Below are positions 17,869-26,299 of a stretch of DNA of 64,000 nt, piece by piece; within the stretch, counting starts at the first letter, position 1, and each line of letters opens with the position of its first letter. The notes under the pieces were generated by a model, which worked only from the letters and a program-made list of their open reading frames with translations, was not told where the DNA came from and searched no databases. The translations under genes and the position numbers were made by a program. Origin of the DNA: Sulfurimonas sp. (GTDB lineage: Bacteria > Campylobacterota > Campylobacteria > Campylobacterales > Sulfurimonadaceae); contig JALUXP010000023.1 of the NCBI GenBank assembly GCA_027013295.1, forward strand, positions 29,964-93,963. The letters run 5' to 3'.

Positions 17869-18216
17869 TTAGTGTCCTGTATAGTTCTCACCTTTTATTT
17901 CACCATATATATCAATAAATATATAGATAGTAGCTCTTTTTTTCTTTTTGATTTTTTCATTGTAAAAGCTAACTTCCCAGTCATTAGAACTTTGATGGTT
18001 TAATTTTTCTGCAGAGAGGACAGGTACATCTCTCCAGTTTTTTGGAATTTTTTTCGTAAGAGTAAGTCTTTTGATCTCCTCTTTTGCGATTCTAATAATG
18101 GCAGTTTTATTGAGTTTTTCATATTTGTCACCATTCGCGTAGTAGTAATAGCTATAACCATTTTTTGCAGATAAGGTGCTAACAATAAGAATAAGGGTAA
18201 GTAATAGAGTTTTAAT
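17869..18216 (-). CDS. Secreted DUF6488-like protein starting at a non-standard ATT codon
   Basis: The frame gives 115 aa with a textbook signal peptide (residues 1-17, KTLLLTLILIVSTLSA after the initiator) and a compact mature domain. There is no ATG, GTG or TTG before or within the signal peptide. The only codon that fits is ATT at 18216, which overlaps the TAA of the upstream regulator gene and has GGAG 7 bases ahead. The C-terminal half (NWRDVPVLSAEK, DWEVSFYNEKI, ATIYIFIDIYGEI, NYTG) resembles DUF6488 proteins from memory; the His-rich segment often seen at their N-terminus is missing. Coupling to the Fnr-type regulator suggests a link to anaerobic or nos metabolism. The function is unknown. 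Confidence 0.72.
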   Translation of the reverse strand: MKTLLLTLILIVSTLSAKNGYSYYYYANGDKYEKLNKTAIIRIAKEEIKRLTLTKKIPKNWRDVPVLSAEKLNHQSSNDWEVSFYNEKIKKKKRATIYIFIDIYGEIKGENYTGH

Positions 18217-18847
18217 TGAAGAACTCCTCTAACTTTTCTTTATCAATTCTTTTAGATTTTATATCAATGATGTCGTGATCTTTAAAAAACTTGAGTATTC
18301 GTGAAAGTGTCTCTGGTGAGACACCTAGCATCTCAGCGATCATGATATTTTTTGTCTCAAAAAAATCATCCGCATGAGAATAAAGATACTTTGCAACTCT
18401 CTCTTTGGAGTCTAGTACCAAGTTTGTCGAGATGATATTTTCTAGGTTTTTAATCTTTTTGATGAGAGATGTTTGAATTTGAAAAAGAAGTTTTGGATTT
18501 TTAAGCATAATTTTTTTGAGTTTTTCAAAATCTATTTTAAGATACTCCACATCAGAGTGTGCTTTTGCAGTTGCTGGATAAGGGATATGCTCAAAATTGG
18601 CTACTTCACCTATGAGTTCATATCCTTGAAAATATTTGAGCACTATCTCTTTATGATTGGAAGAGGTTTTGAAGAGTTTTATGATGCCGTTTGTGAGTAA
18701 ATAAAGATACTCAGATTTGTCACCTTCGTAAAATATAAGCCCATCCTTTGCAATCCTATGTTCCGTGCTAAAAGACTCTATTTCAGAGATGGTTGCATCA
18801 TCTAATTCGCTAAATAAAAGTATATTTTGTAGCTGTGTTCTCATCAA
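18212..18847 (-). CDS. Crp/Fnr-family transcription regulator, likely controlling the nos region
   Basis: A 211-aa regulator. Residues ~10-120 form a cyclic-nucleotide-binding-type beta barrel (GLIFYEGDKSEYLYLL, YFQGYELIGEVANFE). Residues ~145-205 form a winged helix with recognition segment MLGVSPETLSRILKFF, where the E-T-L-S-R pattern fits recognition of TTGAT half-sites. No Fe-S cysteine cluster is visible, so it is not a classical oxygen-sensing FNR; NO or haem sensing, as in NnrR/DNR proteins, is possible. It is divergent from nosB, with two TTGAT-N4-ATCAA palindromes in between, and a TATAAT (18864-18869, minus strand) serves it. This arrangement strongly suggests it regulates nos genes and itself. 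Confidence 0.88.
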   Translation of the reverse strand: MMRTQLQNILLFSELDDATISEIESFSTEHRIAKDGLIFYEGDKSEYLYLLTNGIIKLFKTSSNHKEIVLKYFQGYELIGEVANFEHIPYPATAKAHSDVEYLKIDFEKLKKIMLKNPKLLFQIQTSLIKKIKNLENIISTNLVLDSKERVAKYLYSHADDFFETKNIMIAEMLGVSPETLSRILKFFKDHDIIDIKSKRIDKEKLEEFFN

Positions 18848-18906
18848 GATTCCTTAGGACAAAATTATACGCTCTTTTTGTTAAATTGACCTTACCTATT
18901 TATGAA

Positions 18907-18920
18907 TTGATATAAATCAA
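18907..18920. promoter_or_regulatory. Fnr/Crp-type operator, regulator-proximal
   Basis: A perfect TTGAT-ATAA-ATCAA palindrome. Its centre is about 56 bases upstream of the start site predicted from the minus-strand TATAAT at 18864-18869, a position fitting upstream activation or autoregulation of the regulator gene. Confidence 0.75.
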
Positions 18921-18969
18921 GAAAAGTATTTCTAAGTATATGTTTAAGTTATGAAAAATATATTATATA

Positions 18970-19012
18970 TTGATAAGAATCAACACCTAAAACTTAAGAA
19001 ATATGCTATAAT
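18970..19012 (+). promoter_or_regulatory. Fnr/Crp-type operator (18970-18983) and -10 element (19007-19012) for nosB
   Basis: A second perfect palindrome, TTGAT-AAGA-ATCAA, lies upstream of TATAAT. A start site about seven bases after the -10 would put the operator centre near -42, the classical class II activator position. The nosB ATG is at 19045. Confidence 0.8.
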
Positions 19013-19044
19013 CTTTTAATTAATTATGTTTTAAGGACACTATA

Positions 19045-19827
19045 ATGCATTCAAGTATAAAAAAAGCAAGAATCTTCGCCACTGTAGCACTGCTTATCTT
19101 AACATTTGCCTTTACTCTTCCTATGATAGCTTTCAATGGAGCGTTAACTCAAATAGACAATCAAAAGGGTGATGAAATATCTCCTTTAACTACAGAGATA
19201 TGGAATCTCTATAACCACGGTCGTTACAAGAGCCAATCTATTCCTAAAGACGCGCATAATAATCTAACAAAGATGATAGAAAGTACATCAGAGATAGGTG
19301 TTGCTTCACTCCCAATCTGGGCTGTATCACTTGAAGCTCCAAACTACCCTAAAGAAGCTTTCCCAGAGGGTATTCCAGTTTTCTTTCACTTTGATGGTTT
19401 TAGTGGAGAAGTGCATGAGATGAATACAATCAACCATTATGTTGGTATGGACCCTATGTGGGTTGGCGGGACATTTGAGCGAAGTGTTGGTACTTATGCT
19501 TTACTTCTTTTATCTTTAATTATGATTTATTTCATCGCGTATAACAATAAAATACTCAATTATTTGATGTTGATTCCTGCTTCTCTTCCACTTTTATTTA
19601 TAGCGGATTATTCCTACTGGCTTTATTGGTTTGGACACAATCTTCATAACTGGGGTGCCTTCAAAATCAAACCATTTATGCCAACAGTTTTTGGTGATGG
19701 GAAAATTGCACAGTTTACAACACACTCCTATCCAACCATAGGTTTTTACTGTTTAGTTGTGATTAGCTTATTGAGTCTTTTAGCTTTCTTTGCAAAGCAA
19801 AAAGCACTTAAAGAGATGGAAGCTTAA
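19045..19827 (+). CDS. nosB: NosB-like membrane protein of the nitrous-oxide cluster
   Basis: A 260-aa integral membrane protein. One membrane segment lies at about 10-30, a periplasmic domain at ~35-145 (GVASLPIWAVSLEAPNYPKE, NHYVGMDPMW) and three further segments at ~149-250. Gene position matches NosB of Wolinella-type clusters, where it lies between nosZ and nosD. Its biochemical role is not established; it may take part in electron delivery to N2O reductase. Here it is the first gene of the cluster, directly behind an Fnr-type operator, and nosZ is absent. The name rests mainly on synteny. Confidence 0.72.
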   Translation: MHSSIKKARIFATVALLILTFAFTLPMIAFNGALTQIDNQKGDEISPLTTEIWNLYNHGRYKSQSIPKDAHNNLTKMIESTSEIGVASLPIWAVSLEAPNYPKEAFPEGIPVFFHFDGFSGEVHEMNTINHYVGMDPMWVGGTFERSVGTYALLLLSLIMIYFIAYNNKILNYLMLIPASLPLLFIADYSYWLYWFGHNLHNWGAFKIKPFMPTVFGDGKIAQFTTHSYPTIGFYCLVVISLLSLLAFFAKQKALKEMEA

Positions 19828-19835
19828 TCGTTACG

Positions 19836-21053
19836 ATGCCAAATATTTTCATAACTTCTTTTCTTTTCTTTGCTACTATCTTAAGTGCGGGTGTACTTCA
19901 AGATGCCATAGATAAAGCTCCTGCTGGTTCTATCATAAAGTTGCCAGCTGGTGTTTATGAAGGTAGTATAGTGATTAACAAGCCTTTAAGTATTATAGGT
20001 AAAGAGAAGGGTGTTATTTTAGATGGGATGGGAAAAGGTACAGTTGTCACATCGAAGGCCTCTTTTGTCACTTTAAAAAATCTTACCATTAGAAATAGTG
20101 GAGCAAGAAGTGATAAGGTAGATGCTGCTATAAAAATGTCTAATGCTTCGCAATGCGAGGTAAGTCACTGCACCATTAAAGATTGTTTATTTGGTATTGA
20201 TTTTCAGATAGTAAATAATTCTATAATTGCTGATAATAACATAACATCCAAAGATTTCTCACTTGGTTTGCGGGGAGATGGTATCCGCATCTGGGAATCC
20301 AATGATAATATCATCAAAAATAATTCGTTGATAAAATCTAGGGATTTAGTAGTATGGTACTCAAATGGTAATCTTATAGAGGGAAATGTTGGTGAGCATA
20401 ACCGATATTCACTCCACTTTATGCATGCTGGAAAAAATATAGTAAAAAACAATCATTTCGCTTACAATAGTGTAGGGATATTTTTCATGTATTCAAAAGA
20501 CACTATCGCTACTGGGAATGTGATCAAAAGTTCTCTTGGAGCTACAGGTATGGGCATAGGTCTAAAAGATGTATCAAATTTTATTCTCAAAGATAACACT
20601 ATTATATATTGTGCACAAGGGATTTACATAGATAGAAGTCCGTTTGAGCCAGATACACATAACTGGATAGAGGACAATAAAATTTTGTACAATGCAGAAG
20701 CTATGCATTTTCATTCGCTGAGTGAAAATAATATTATAAAAAATAATGTTATTATGGGCAATATAGAAGATATAGTAAATGATTCTCGTGCTAGTAAAAC
20801 AGATAGAAATGAGGTGGTGGGTAATTATTGGGACAATTATAGTGGTTTTGATAGGGATGGCGATAATGTAGGAGATACTCCGCATAAAATATATCAATAT
20901 GCGGATCAACTTTGGGTGTTTAATCCTGATGTGAAGTTTTTTTACGGCTCTCCTGTTATCTCTTTACTTAATTTTTTAGCAAAATTAGCTCCATTTACAA
21001 AACCTCTTTTTATATTAGAAGATGCAAAACCTAAAGTAAAACTTAAAGGATAA
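19836..21053 (+). CDS. nosD: Periplasmic copper-site maturation protein NosD (first copy)
   Basis: A 405-aa secreted protein with an N-terminal signal (PNIFITSFLFFATILSAG) and a right-handed parallel beta-helix (CASH/pectate-lyase type) seen as repeated N-x-I-x-x-N rungs through residues ~45-330. YWDNYSGFDRDGDNVGD-type residues near the end are typical of NosD. NosD works with the NosFY ABC transporter in building the Cu centres of N2O reductase. It starts 8 bp after nosB and is followed 9 bp later by nosG. A paralogue lies at 26300-27505. Confidence 0.92.
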   Translation: MPNIFITSFLFFATILSAGVLQDAIDKAPAGSIIKLPAGVYEGSIVINKPLSIIGKEKGVILDGMGKGTVVTSKASFVTLKNLTIRNSGARSDKVDAAIKMSNASQCEVSHCTIKDCLFGIDFQIVNNSIIADNNITSKDFSLGLRGDGIRIWESNDNIIKNNSLIKSRDLVVWYSNGNLIEGNVGEHNRYSLHFMHAGKNIVKNNHFAYNSVGIFFMYSKDTIATGNVIKSSLGATGMGIGLKDVSNFILKDNTIIYCAQGIYIDRSPFEPDTHNWIEDNKILYNAEAMHFHSLSENNIIKNNVIMGNIEDIVNDSRASKTDRNEVVGNYWDNYSGFDRDGDNVGDTPHKIYQYADQLWVFNPDVKFFYGSPVISLLNFLAKLAPFTKPLFILEDAKPKVKLKG

Positions 21054-21062
21054 GGGATAAAT

Positions 21063-21800
21063 ATGGCAAAGGTAAAAACAGATAGAAGAAAATTTATGAA
21101 ATACTCATCATTGGGTGTTTTGGGTCTTGTCCTTGGCGGTGGTATAGTATTTTCACCCTATCCAGTTCAAGCTGAAAACAGACTTCGCCCTCCAGGTGCA
21201 GTTGATGAAGAGAGATTTCTAGGTCTATGCATCAAGTGTGGGCAGTGTTTGCAAGTGTGTCCATACCATTCCATAAAGTTATCAGATATAGTAAAAGGTT
21301 ATGGTGTTGGGACACCCTACATAGATGCAAATGAGCGGGGTTGTTTCGCTTGTTCTGCTGTCCCTTGTGTTCTTGCATGTCCAAGTGGAGCACTTGATCA
21401 TCATTGTGAAAAACCTGAAGATATTCACATGGGTGTAGCTGTACTAGAATTTCCAGATACTTGTCTTGCGATGAATAATACGCCAATTCCAGAAGGCTTT
21501 AGTAATAGGATGCACAAGTTTACAGACTCTGTAAGAGATGTAACACAATTAGAGTTAGATGTGGTAAAAAAACTTGATGAGTTTGAGGGTAAACAGTGTA
21601 CGCTTTGTGCAGATATGTGCCCAATTCCAAATCCAATGAGTGCCATAGCGATGGTTTATGATAGTAGCGCGGGTGGTCATAAACCAGAGATTTATGATGG
21701 CTGTATAGGTTGTGGCGTATGTCAAGAGGTATGTCCAACGCAGACACCATCAATAGTAGTAAAACCAAGGGAGACTTATGAATCAGTTTATCAAAGTTAG
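21063..21800 (+). CDS. nosG: Tat-exported 4x[4Fe-4S] ferredoxin NosG (NapG-like)
   Basis: A 245-aa iron-sulfur protein. The twin-arginine signal is DRRKFMK, followed by a hydrophobic stretch. Four cysteine clusters are visible: CIKCGQCLQVCP (56-67), CFACSAVPCVLACP, CTLCADMCP and CIGCGVCQEVCP. With NosH it forms a quinol-oxidising electron-transfer unit like NapGH, proposed to feed electrons via c-type cytochromes to N2O reductase. Its stop lies 23 bases inside the next gene, nosC1, in a different frame, so the two are translationally coupled. Confidence 0.92.
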   Translation: MAKVKTDRRKFMKYSSLGVLGLVLGGGIVFSPYPVQAENRLRPPGAVDEERFLGLCIKCGQCLQVCPYHSIKLSDIVKGYGVGTPYIDANERGCFACSAVPCVLACPSGALDHHCEKPEDIHMGVAVLEFPDTCLAMNNTPIPEGFSNRMHKFTDSVRDVTQLELDVVKKLDEFEGKQCTLCADMCPIPNPMSAIAMVYDSSAGGHKPEIYDGCIGCGVCQEVCPTQTPSIVVKPRETYESVYQS

Positions 21801-22392
21801 TAGTGTAGCATTAGTAGTGAGTGCATCAATAATATTAGGTGGATGTAGCAGTGAACATGATGAAAATGCAAAAGAGGTAAAGACTCATGTTGCTACATCA
21901 GCGGGAATAGAAGTAGTAGCAAATACTCATGCAAATGAGATTAAAGTTGCACAAAAAGAGAGTGGAACTTCTGACGATAAGGCATACTACATGGACTATG
22001 GTGTTAAGTCGGCGTATCCAGAAGATGCAAAACCTGCCAATAAGGATGCATCAGTACGAATGAAACCAAGAACAAATATGGATGCAAATCTTCATGTGAG
22101 AAGTCCCTATGAACAAGTAACTGTTGCCATGATGGTCAATAAGCTCTCTAAAAAGTTTATAGTGAAGTGTTCAGCTTGTCATAGTGACTATGCCAATGGG
22201 ATTATCGGGCCATCACTTTTAGGCAAAGATTCGGATTATATATACAAAAAGTTAATATCATTCAAAAAAGACAAAACACTTAATGTCCTCATGAGTGGTT
22301 TAGTTTCACAAATGAGCGATACTGAGTTACGAGAGATGGCTAATGAAGTATATAAATTTAACTTAAAGATTAGAAAGATGAAGGAACAATAA
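21778..22392 (+). CDS. nosC1: Monohaem cytochrome c lipoprotein NosC1
   Basis: A 204-aa protein with a lipobox (LGGC, Cys near residue 23), a long linker of ~100 residues and a single haem c motif CSACH near residue 131, followed by GPSLLGKDSDYIYKKL and a distal methionine-rich segment (MSGLVSQMSD). It should be anchored on the periplasmic side of a membrane and pass electrons between NosGH and the N2O reductase. It overlaps nosG at its start and shares the A of its stop codon with the start of nosC2. Confidence 0.9.
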   Translation: MNQFIKVSSVALVVSASIILGGCSSEHDENAKEVKTHVATSAGIEVVANTHANEIKVAQKESGTSDDKAYYMDYGVKSAYPEDAKPANKDASVRMKPRTNMDANLHVRSPYEQVTVAMMVNKLSKKFIVKCSACHSDYANGIIGPSLLGKDSDYIYKKLISFKKDKTLNVLMSGLVSQMSDTELREMANEVYKFNLKIRKMKEQ

Positions 22393-22889
22393 TGAAAAAT
22401 ATAATTGTAGGAAGTTTAACGGCTTTAATATTGGGTCTTATGGTGTTTATAATGATGGATGATGCAGTTTATCAGGGTGGTGAACACGCAAAGGTTATTC
22501 ATGATTTTGGTGATAAACAAAATATCAGTGTTAAAACTGTAGTTGTCCAAGACAAATCAGATAGAGAAAAAGAAAATGATGAGCTCAAAGCTTTACAGGA
22601 GAAGGCTGGAAGTACGAAAAAGTTTAAAACATCACTTGAGTATAAACGAAAATGTTCCTCTTGCCATGGCGTAACAGGGAGTGGGTATCAAAATGGTAGA
22701 AAGATGATGGGTCCAAAACTTTTTGGACAAAGTGAAGCAGAGCTTTATAAAAAACTCTCAGATTTTAAAGCGGGAAGAACTGAAAATCTTGTGATGAAAG
22801 GTCTTCTTATCAAAAATACTGATAAGGATTTAAAACGATTAGCAAAAGAGATTAGTGAGTTTAAAGTAAGAGCGGCAGCTGCAAAGTAG
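22392..22889 (+). CDS. nosC2: Membrane-anchored monohaem cytochrome c NosC2
   Basis: A 165-aa protein with an uncleaved N-terminal membrane anchor (residues ~4-24) and a C-terminal cytochrome domain with CSSCH near residue 93, GPKLFGQSEAELYKKL and a Met in VMKGLL. It is clearly a paralogue of NosC1 (shared KLSDFKAGRTENLVM versus KLISFKKDKTLNVLM pattern). It presumably acts in series with NosC1 in the same electron chain. Confidence 0.9.
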   Translation: MKNIIVGSLTALILGLMVFIMMDDAVYQGGEHAKVIHDFGDKQNISVKTVVVQDKSDREKENDELKALQEKAGSTKKFKTSLEYKRKCSSCHGVTGSGYQNGRKMMGPKLFGQSEAELYKKLSDFKAGRTENLVMKGLLIKNTDKDLKRLAKEISEFKVRAAAAK

Positions 22890-22902
22890 ATGGAGATAAA
22901 AT

Positions 22903-23808
22903 ATGGATAAGTTTAACTCAAGAGAGACCATAGCAAATACAACATTCTGGTCCACTTTTTTTAATACTACAAAAGATGGTAAAAGAATCTTTAGTTATAG
23001 AATGAAAAGATGGATCCTTGTTATCAGCATACATCTGTTGTTTTTCTTGTCTTTTTTTATCGATTTGCAGGTGCTGGAGGGGACTTTGAATGGTTCTCGA
23101 TTCTTAGGCTTTCACATGATAGATATCTATACCAATCTTCAAGTGATCGTAGCTACACATCATATACCAGTAAATATGATTATAGGGAGTTCGACAATAC
23201 TTGTTGTTTATCTTCTTGTTGGTGGGAGAAGTTATTGTTCATGGGTTTGCCCCTATGGTATCATTAGTGAGATAGGCGAGAAGATAAACAACGCTCTTGT
23301 AAAGAAAAAAATCATTAAAAAAAGAGATTTTGACCATCGAGTAAGATATATCTTTTGGGTTGCTTTTTTACTTATGTCTGCTTTTAGTGGTTATCTGGTT
23401 TTTGAGACATTTAATGTAGTGGGGATTCTCTCTCGGATGATAGTCTATGGTTGGTCTTTGGCTTTTCTTTGGGTAGTAGCTGTTTTTCTTATAGAAACTT
23501 TTTACTCACGCCGTGCTTGGTGTACCTATGTCTGTCCAATAGGGACAACTTACGGAATGATAGGAAAAGCCTCAGCACTGAGAATAGAGTGGAATGACAA
23601 CTGTGACCACTGTATGGTGTGCCATGATGTATGTTTTGAAAATCAGGTCTTAGAGATAACAAAAGCGAAGTATGATAAACAAAGAGAAGAGAAGAACATA
23701 ACCAAAGAATACATTACTGGTGCAGATTGTACGCTTTGTGGTAGATGTGTTGATGTTTGTCATGAAGATGCTCTTAACTTTGATTTTAGATTAAAAAGTT
23801 TGGTGTAA
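22903..23808 (+). CDS. nosH: Membrane quinol dehydrogenase component NosH (NapH-like)
   Basis: A 301-aa membrane ferredoxin with about four to five membrane segments (~30-48, ~82-102, ~148-168, ~180-200). Two CxxxCP loops follow transmembrane parts (SWVCPYG and TYVCPIG). Two [4Fe-4S] motifs lie at the cytoplasmic C-terminus (CDHCMVCHDVC and CTLCGRCVDVC). Like NapH it is thought to oxidise menaquinol and hand electrons to NosG. It starts 13 bp after nosC2 and is followed 2 bp later by nosF. Confidence 0.92.
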   Translation: MDKFNSRETIANTTFWSTFFNTTKDGKRIFSYRMKRWILVISIHLLFFLSFFIDLQVLEGTLNGSRFLGFHMIDIYTNLQVIVATHHIPVNMIIGSSTILVVYLLVGGRSYCSWVCPYGIISEIGEKINNALVKKKIIKKRDFDHRVRYIFWVAFLLMSAFSGYLVFETFNVVGILSRMIVYGWSLAFLWVVAVFLIETFYSRRAWCTYVCPIGTTYGMIGKASALRIEWNDNCDHCMVCHDVCFENQVLEITKAKYDKQREEKNITKEYITGADCTLCGRCVDVCHEDALNFDFRLKSLV

Positions 23809-23810
23809 AT

Positions 23811-24452
23811 ATGATAAAAGTAAATAATTTAACAAAGAAATTCGGGCAAAATATCTCACTTAATAATGTATCATGTGAATTTAAAAAAAATGATTATATC
23901 GCACTGATGGGTGCCAATGGTGCAGGTAAAACAACTCTGATCCGTTCTATACTTGGATATTATCACCCAGATGAAGGTAATGTTCTCATAGATGGTCTGG
24001 ATCCTATTAAACAGCGTGTTGAGGTACTTACAAACATCTCTTTTGTGCCACAACTTCCACCTCCTATCAAACTTTCCATTGAGGAGTTAATGAACTATGT
24101 ATCTATAAGTAGCGGGATTGACAAAGATCTTATCAAGCACTACTCAAACGAGATGAAACTAGATATCAATGCAAACATGAACAAATCATTTTTTAAACTT
24201 AGTGGAGGGATGAAACAAAAACTTCTTATCGCTATAAGTCTTGCTAAAAAAAGTGGCATTATCATCTACGATGAGCCAACAGCCAACCTTGACCCAAAAG
24301 CAAGAGATGATTTTTATAGACTTTTAAAACAAAATGAAGAGGATAAAGTATTGCTTTTCGTGACACACAGACTTGAAGAGGTAGAGGAGTTGGTAAATCG
24401 ACAAATCTACATGGACTTAGGCACAATAACATCAGATGAGAGGGTATCATGA
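23811..24452 (+). CDS. nosF: ABC transporter ATPase NosF
   Basis: A 213-aa ATPase with Walker A GANGAGKTT (near 34-42), Q-loop FVPQLPPP, signature LSGGMKQK, Walker B IIYDEPTANLD and the H-loop VTHRLEE. It is shorter than average for NosF but complete. With NosY it forms an ABC exporter needed for Cu-centre assembly of N2O reductase, probably supplying a sulfur species to NosD. It overlaps nosY by four bases (ATGA). Confidence 0.93.
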   Translation: MIKVNNLTKKFGQNISLNNVSCEFKKNDYIALMGANGAGKTTLIRSILGYYHPDEGNVLIDGLDPIKQRVEVLTNISFVPQLPPPIKLSIEELMNYVSISSGIDKDLIKHYSNEMKLDINANMNKSFFKLSGGMKQKLLIAISLAKKSGIIIYDEPTANLDPKARDDFYRLLKQNEEDKVLLFVTHRLEEVEELVNRQIYMDLGTITSDERVS

Positions 24453-25276
24453 AAAATCTATATCTAATTGCATATCTTGATCTCAAAGAATCTATGCGGG
24501 CTAAATGGTTCTTGGTCTATTCGCTTGTATTTGGCGGTTTAATCGCTTTGTTTTTCATAGCAGGGGTAACAGAGTCGCAGGTGATGGGTTTTAGTGGACT
24601 GAGCCGTCTTTTGCTTATGTATATCCAGATTACCATCGTAATCTTACCTATATTTATCCTCATAACTACTGTGCGTTCCATCAGTGGAGATAGAGATAAC
24701 CACATCTTAGAGTATATGCTCTCTTTTGCTATCTCATTGAGACAGTATTACTGGGGTAAAATTATAGGTCGTTTTGTGACTGTATATATGCCTGTATTTT
24801 TAGCGATGGTTATCGCCATAGTATATGGCTGGGCTATTGGTGCAGCGATTCCTTGGGGTATATTTTTCCTCTATACTGGTTTACTCTTTTCCCTTTCTTC
24901 TGCTTTTTTAGGGATAGCATTTTTTATCTCTTCGTTTGTAAAATCAAGTGAAGTAGCCTTAGGGGTAGCATTTTTTATATGGATATTTTTACTTGCCTTT
25001 ATTGACATCGCACTTATCTCTTTGATGATGCAAAACAGATTTAGTGAGGAGCTTATTATCACTTTAGCACTGCTAAATCCTATGGAGATATTTCGTATAG
25101 CTGCGATCTCCTTGTTTGACCCAGAGCTAACAGTGATGGGACCTGTTGCATTTACTATATTGGATACTATGAGTCAAATGAAGTTTGTTCTTCTCTCTAT
25201 TGGGTATCCCATAGTTTTAGGTTTAGCATTTGCATATGCAGGTTTTAGTATATTTAAGAAAAAAGATTTGGTTTAG
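24449..25276 (+). CDS. nosY: ABC transporter permease NosY
   Basis: A 275-aa protein with six membrane segments of the ABC-2 type (~20-40, ~60-80, ~105-128, ~135-160, ~168-190, ~248-268) and a typical cytoplasmic segment TTVRSISGDRDNHILEYML after the second. Together with NosF and NosD it serves metal-site assembly of N2O reductase. It is coupled to nosF by a four-base overlap, and nosL follows after 6 bp. Confidence 0.92.
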   Translation: MKNLYLIAYLDLKESMRAKWFLVYSLVFGGLIALFFIAGVTESQVMGFSGLSRLLLMYIQITIVILPIFILITTVRSISGDRDNHILEYMLSFAISLRQYYWGKIIGRFVTVYMPVFLAMVIAIVYGWAIGAAIPWGIFFLYTGLLFSLSSAFLGIAFFISSFVKSSEVALGVAFFIWIFLLAFIDIALISLMMQNRFSEELIITLALLNPMEIFRIAAISLFDPELTVMGPVAFTILDTMSQMKFVLLSIGYPIVLGLAFAYAGFSIFKKKDLV

Positions 25277-25282
25277 GAGTCA

Positions 25283-25756
25283 ATGATGAAAAAAATTGTT
25301 TTAATGTTTGTGATGCTTAGTAGTTTAGTTTTGGCTTATGAGATGGACTATACAAAAGATACGAAGTGCGAAGTAAGGCATCTAAAGCTATATAAAGCAC
25401 CAAAATGGACATCAAAGATAGAGCTTCAAAATGGAAAAAAAATCTTTTTTTCCTCCCCAAAATCTATGTTTGAATTTTACTTTAGACCTGCCAATTGGGC
25501 ATATATCGGTGTAAAAAGTGAAAAAGATTTTAAAGATATCTTGGTTACTGATTATAATACAGGTAAGATCATAGAAGCAAGAGGTGCATTTTTTGTTTAT
25601 GGTTCAAATGCTACCTCTCCAGCTGGAGATGACCTAGTCCCTTTTGACTCTTATAAACAAGCAAAAGAGTTTGCTAAAAAATATAATGGAAAAAGAGTTT
25701 TTGGATTTAAAGAGGTGAGCGAAGGATTAATCAATTGGCTCAACGATGATGTATAG
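25283..25756 (+). CDS. nosL: NosL-family protein (divergent first copy)
   Basis: A 157-aa secreted protein with a cleavable signal (MMKKIVLMFVMLSSLVLA) and no lipobox Cys. The mature domain keeps NosL features (GKKIFFSSPKSMFEFYFRP, ILVTDYNTGKIIEARGAFFVYGSN, LVPFDSYKQAKEFAKKYNGKRV). It lacks the C-x-x-C-x-M copper motif of the canonical protein at 27502; only one Cys (TKCEVRH) stands in that region. NosL delivers Cu(I) to N2O reductase, so copper handling by this copy must differ. It is the last gene of the nosB-L run and is followed 12 bp later by a PAS protein gene. Confidence 0.82.
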   Translation: MMKKIVLMFVMLSSLVLAYEMDYTKDTKCEVRHLKLYKAPKWTSKIELQNGKKIFFSSPKSMFEFYFRPANWAYIGVKSEKDFKDILVTDYNTGKIIEARGAFFVYGSNATSPAGDDLVPFDSYKQAKEFAKKYNGKRVFGFKEVSEGLINWLNDDV

Positions 25757-25768
25757 AGGAAAAAAACG

Positions 25769-26293
25769 ATGAAAAAGCCAATGCCAAAAGATGAAGAGAT
25801 AGTACTTGATCCAAAGAGATATATAGTAAGTGAAACAGATGAAAAAGGAAAGATTACTTTTTGTAATGATTATTTCATGGAAGTCTCTGGCTACAGTGAA
25901 GAGGAACTCATAGGGAAACCGCACTCTATTGTTCGTCATCCAGATATGCCTAAGGTTGTCTTTAAGCTTTTATGGGAGACTATCTCTGCTGGAAAAAATA
26001 TCAATGCAGTGGTTAAAAATCTTGCAAAGGATGGAAGATACTACTGGATTTTTACAGAGTTTGAGATTAGAAAAGATACAGATACTGGTAAGATTATAGG
26101 GTATCATGCATCGAGAAAAACTATAAGTCCACATGTGATAGAAATCATCGCAAATTTGTACGCAGAGTTACTCAAGATAGAAAAGTCTGATGGAGTAGAA
26201 GCTTCACAAATTTACCTTATTAACTTTCTAAAAGAAAAAGGTGATGATATGAATTTCGCAAATATTATGGAAGAGATACATAGATTTTATTAG
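25769..26293 (+). CDS. Stand-alone PAS-domain sensor (Aer/CetB-like)
   Basis: A 174-aa soluble protein. Residues ~20-125 are a PAS domain of the Aer type (FCNDYFMEVSGYSEEELIGKPHSIVRHPDMP, then LAKDGRYYWI), a subgroup that commonly binds FAD. A short helical tail follows, with no kinase, GGDEF or methyl-accepting part. In Campylobacter, CetB is a similar PAS-only partner of a separate membrane receptor for energy taxis. Lying inside the nos operon between nosL and a second nosD, it may report redox state during N2O respiration; the partner is not in this window. Confidence 0.85.
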   Translation: MKKPMPKDEEIVLDPKRYIVSETDEKGKITFCNDYFMEVSGYSEEELIGKPHSIVRHPDMPKVVFKLLWETISAGKNINAVVKNLAKDGRYYWIFTEFEIRKDTDTGKIIGYHASRKTISPHVIEIIANLYAELLKIEKSDGVEASQIYLINFLKEKGDDMNFANIMEEIHRFY

Positions 26294-26299
26294 GTCAAT

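Noticed and set aside
25283-25756. Calling the first NosL a pseudogene
   Set aside because: The frame is intact, the signal peptide is good and the spacing to neighbours is tight; only the copper motif differs.
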